A stretch of 51,441 nt of DNA from an uncultured Planctomycetota bacterium. GTDB taxonomy: Bacteria > Planctomycetota > Phycisphaerae > Sedimentisphaerales > UBA12454. Each line of letters starts with the position of its first letter. The stretch's first letter is position 1. Below are positions 51,363 to 51,441 of the stretch, piece after piece. The DNA lies in contig CAINDG010000012.1 in assembly GCA_903847315.1 (NCBI GenBank), positions 1-51,441 on the forward strand. Direction: 5' to 3'. The notes under the pieces are model-generated. The model was not told the origin of the DNA. It worked only from the letters and a program-made list of their open reading frames with translations, and made no database searches. A program made the position numbers and the translations under genes.

Positions 51363-51436
51363 GGGCTCGTAGCTCAGTTGGTTAGAGCGTGCGCCTGATA
51401 AGCGCAAGGTCGGAAGTTCGACTCTTCCCGGGCCCA
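51363..51436 (+). tRNA. tRNA-Ile (GAT)
   Basis: Acceptor GGGCTCG/CGGGCCC with one G-T pair, discriminator A. The D arm is TAGCTCAGTTGGTTAGAGC, the anticodon stem and loop GCGCCTGATAAGCGC give anticodon GAT, and the T arm is GGAAG-TTCGACT-CTTCC. CCA is not encoded. This is the tRNA usually placed in rRNA operons, in agreement with the leader just upstream. Confidence 0.95.
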
Positions 51437-51441
51437 CTAAA

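Noticed and set aside
51243-51437. 64-codon minus frame across tRNA-Ile
   Set aside because: It is the antisense of a tRNA and its leader, a common false translation.

Overview
The window looks like part of the chromosome of an anaerobic or facultative planctomycete of the class Phycisphaerae. The basis is inference from four traits. Four secreted proteins end in dockerin-like modules of the D-x-D/N-x-D-G-x-V-N-F-x-D-F-x-x-F-A-x-x-W type. One protein carries a PEP-CTERM tail. A polytopic SPFH protein sits beside hflC and hflK. The DNA has moderate GC, with AT-rich intergenic DNA carrying dispersed palindromes. No 16S rRNA is present to confirm this.

Layout. 1-4.7 kb: end of a YebC-type gene, then a + strand sulfur-assimilation operon (YezD-like, DUF3034-like envelope protein, MetY, CysK, Thi4-like) behind a near-consensus promoter that overlaps a dyad. 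4.7-20.6 kb: a long co-directional minus-strand block (SPFH fusion, HflC, HflK, P1B-ATPase, ABC ATPase, ABC permease, a 589-residue membrane-anchored protein, UvrD/PcrA helicase, Pgi, mannose-1-phosphate guanylyltransferase, RuvX). 20.7-23.8 kb: orphan ABC-2 permease, GNAT acetyltransferase, GLUG-repeat secreted protein. 23.9-28.1 kb: a compact acyl-chain cluster (dehydratase, ACP, dehydratase, ketosynthase, ketosynthase) followed by serS and comEC. 32-38.3 kb: zinc-ribbon membrane protein, tRNA-Ser, pectinesterase-like protein, subtilase, release-factor-like protein, TadA, tRNA-Glu and tRNA-Met, plus a candidate small RNA. 38.6-48.2 kb: mostly secreted or envelope proteins (PEP-CTERM metalloprotease, mosaic M23 peptidase, YXWGXW protein, beta-helix protein), with a glycosyltransferase and an HNH-AP2 protein. 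48.3-51.4 kb: an NTPase-TPR protein between imperfect direct repeats, then what looks like an rRNA-operon leader (tandem promoters, boxB-like hairpin, boxA) and tRNA-Ile(GAT).

The strongest candidate for an undescribed system is the acyl cluster at 23,961-28,062. Its two FabZ-like dehydratases carry complementary active-site substitutions: one keeps His and has Gln for Glu, the other has Asn for His and keeps Glu. Its two overlapping ketosynthases are Cys-His-Asn and Cys-His-His. This suggests an obligate heterodimeric dehydratase and a KS/CLF-like ketosynthase pair served by an unusually long ACP. Second is a 111-bp palindromic element inserted in frame in comEC (37 codons, phase 0), resembling protein-coding palindromic elements. 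Third are the rRNA-type leader at the right edge and a terminator-ended hairpin RNA near the tRNA genes.

Gene calls rest on recognisable family motifs read by eye. No database search was possible, so hypothetical calls and all promoter and RNA calls are provisional.
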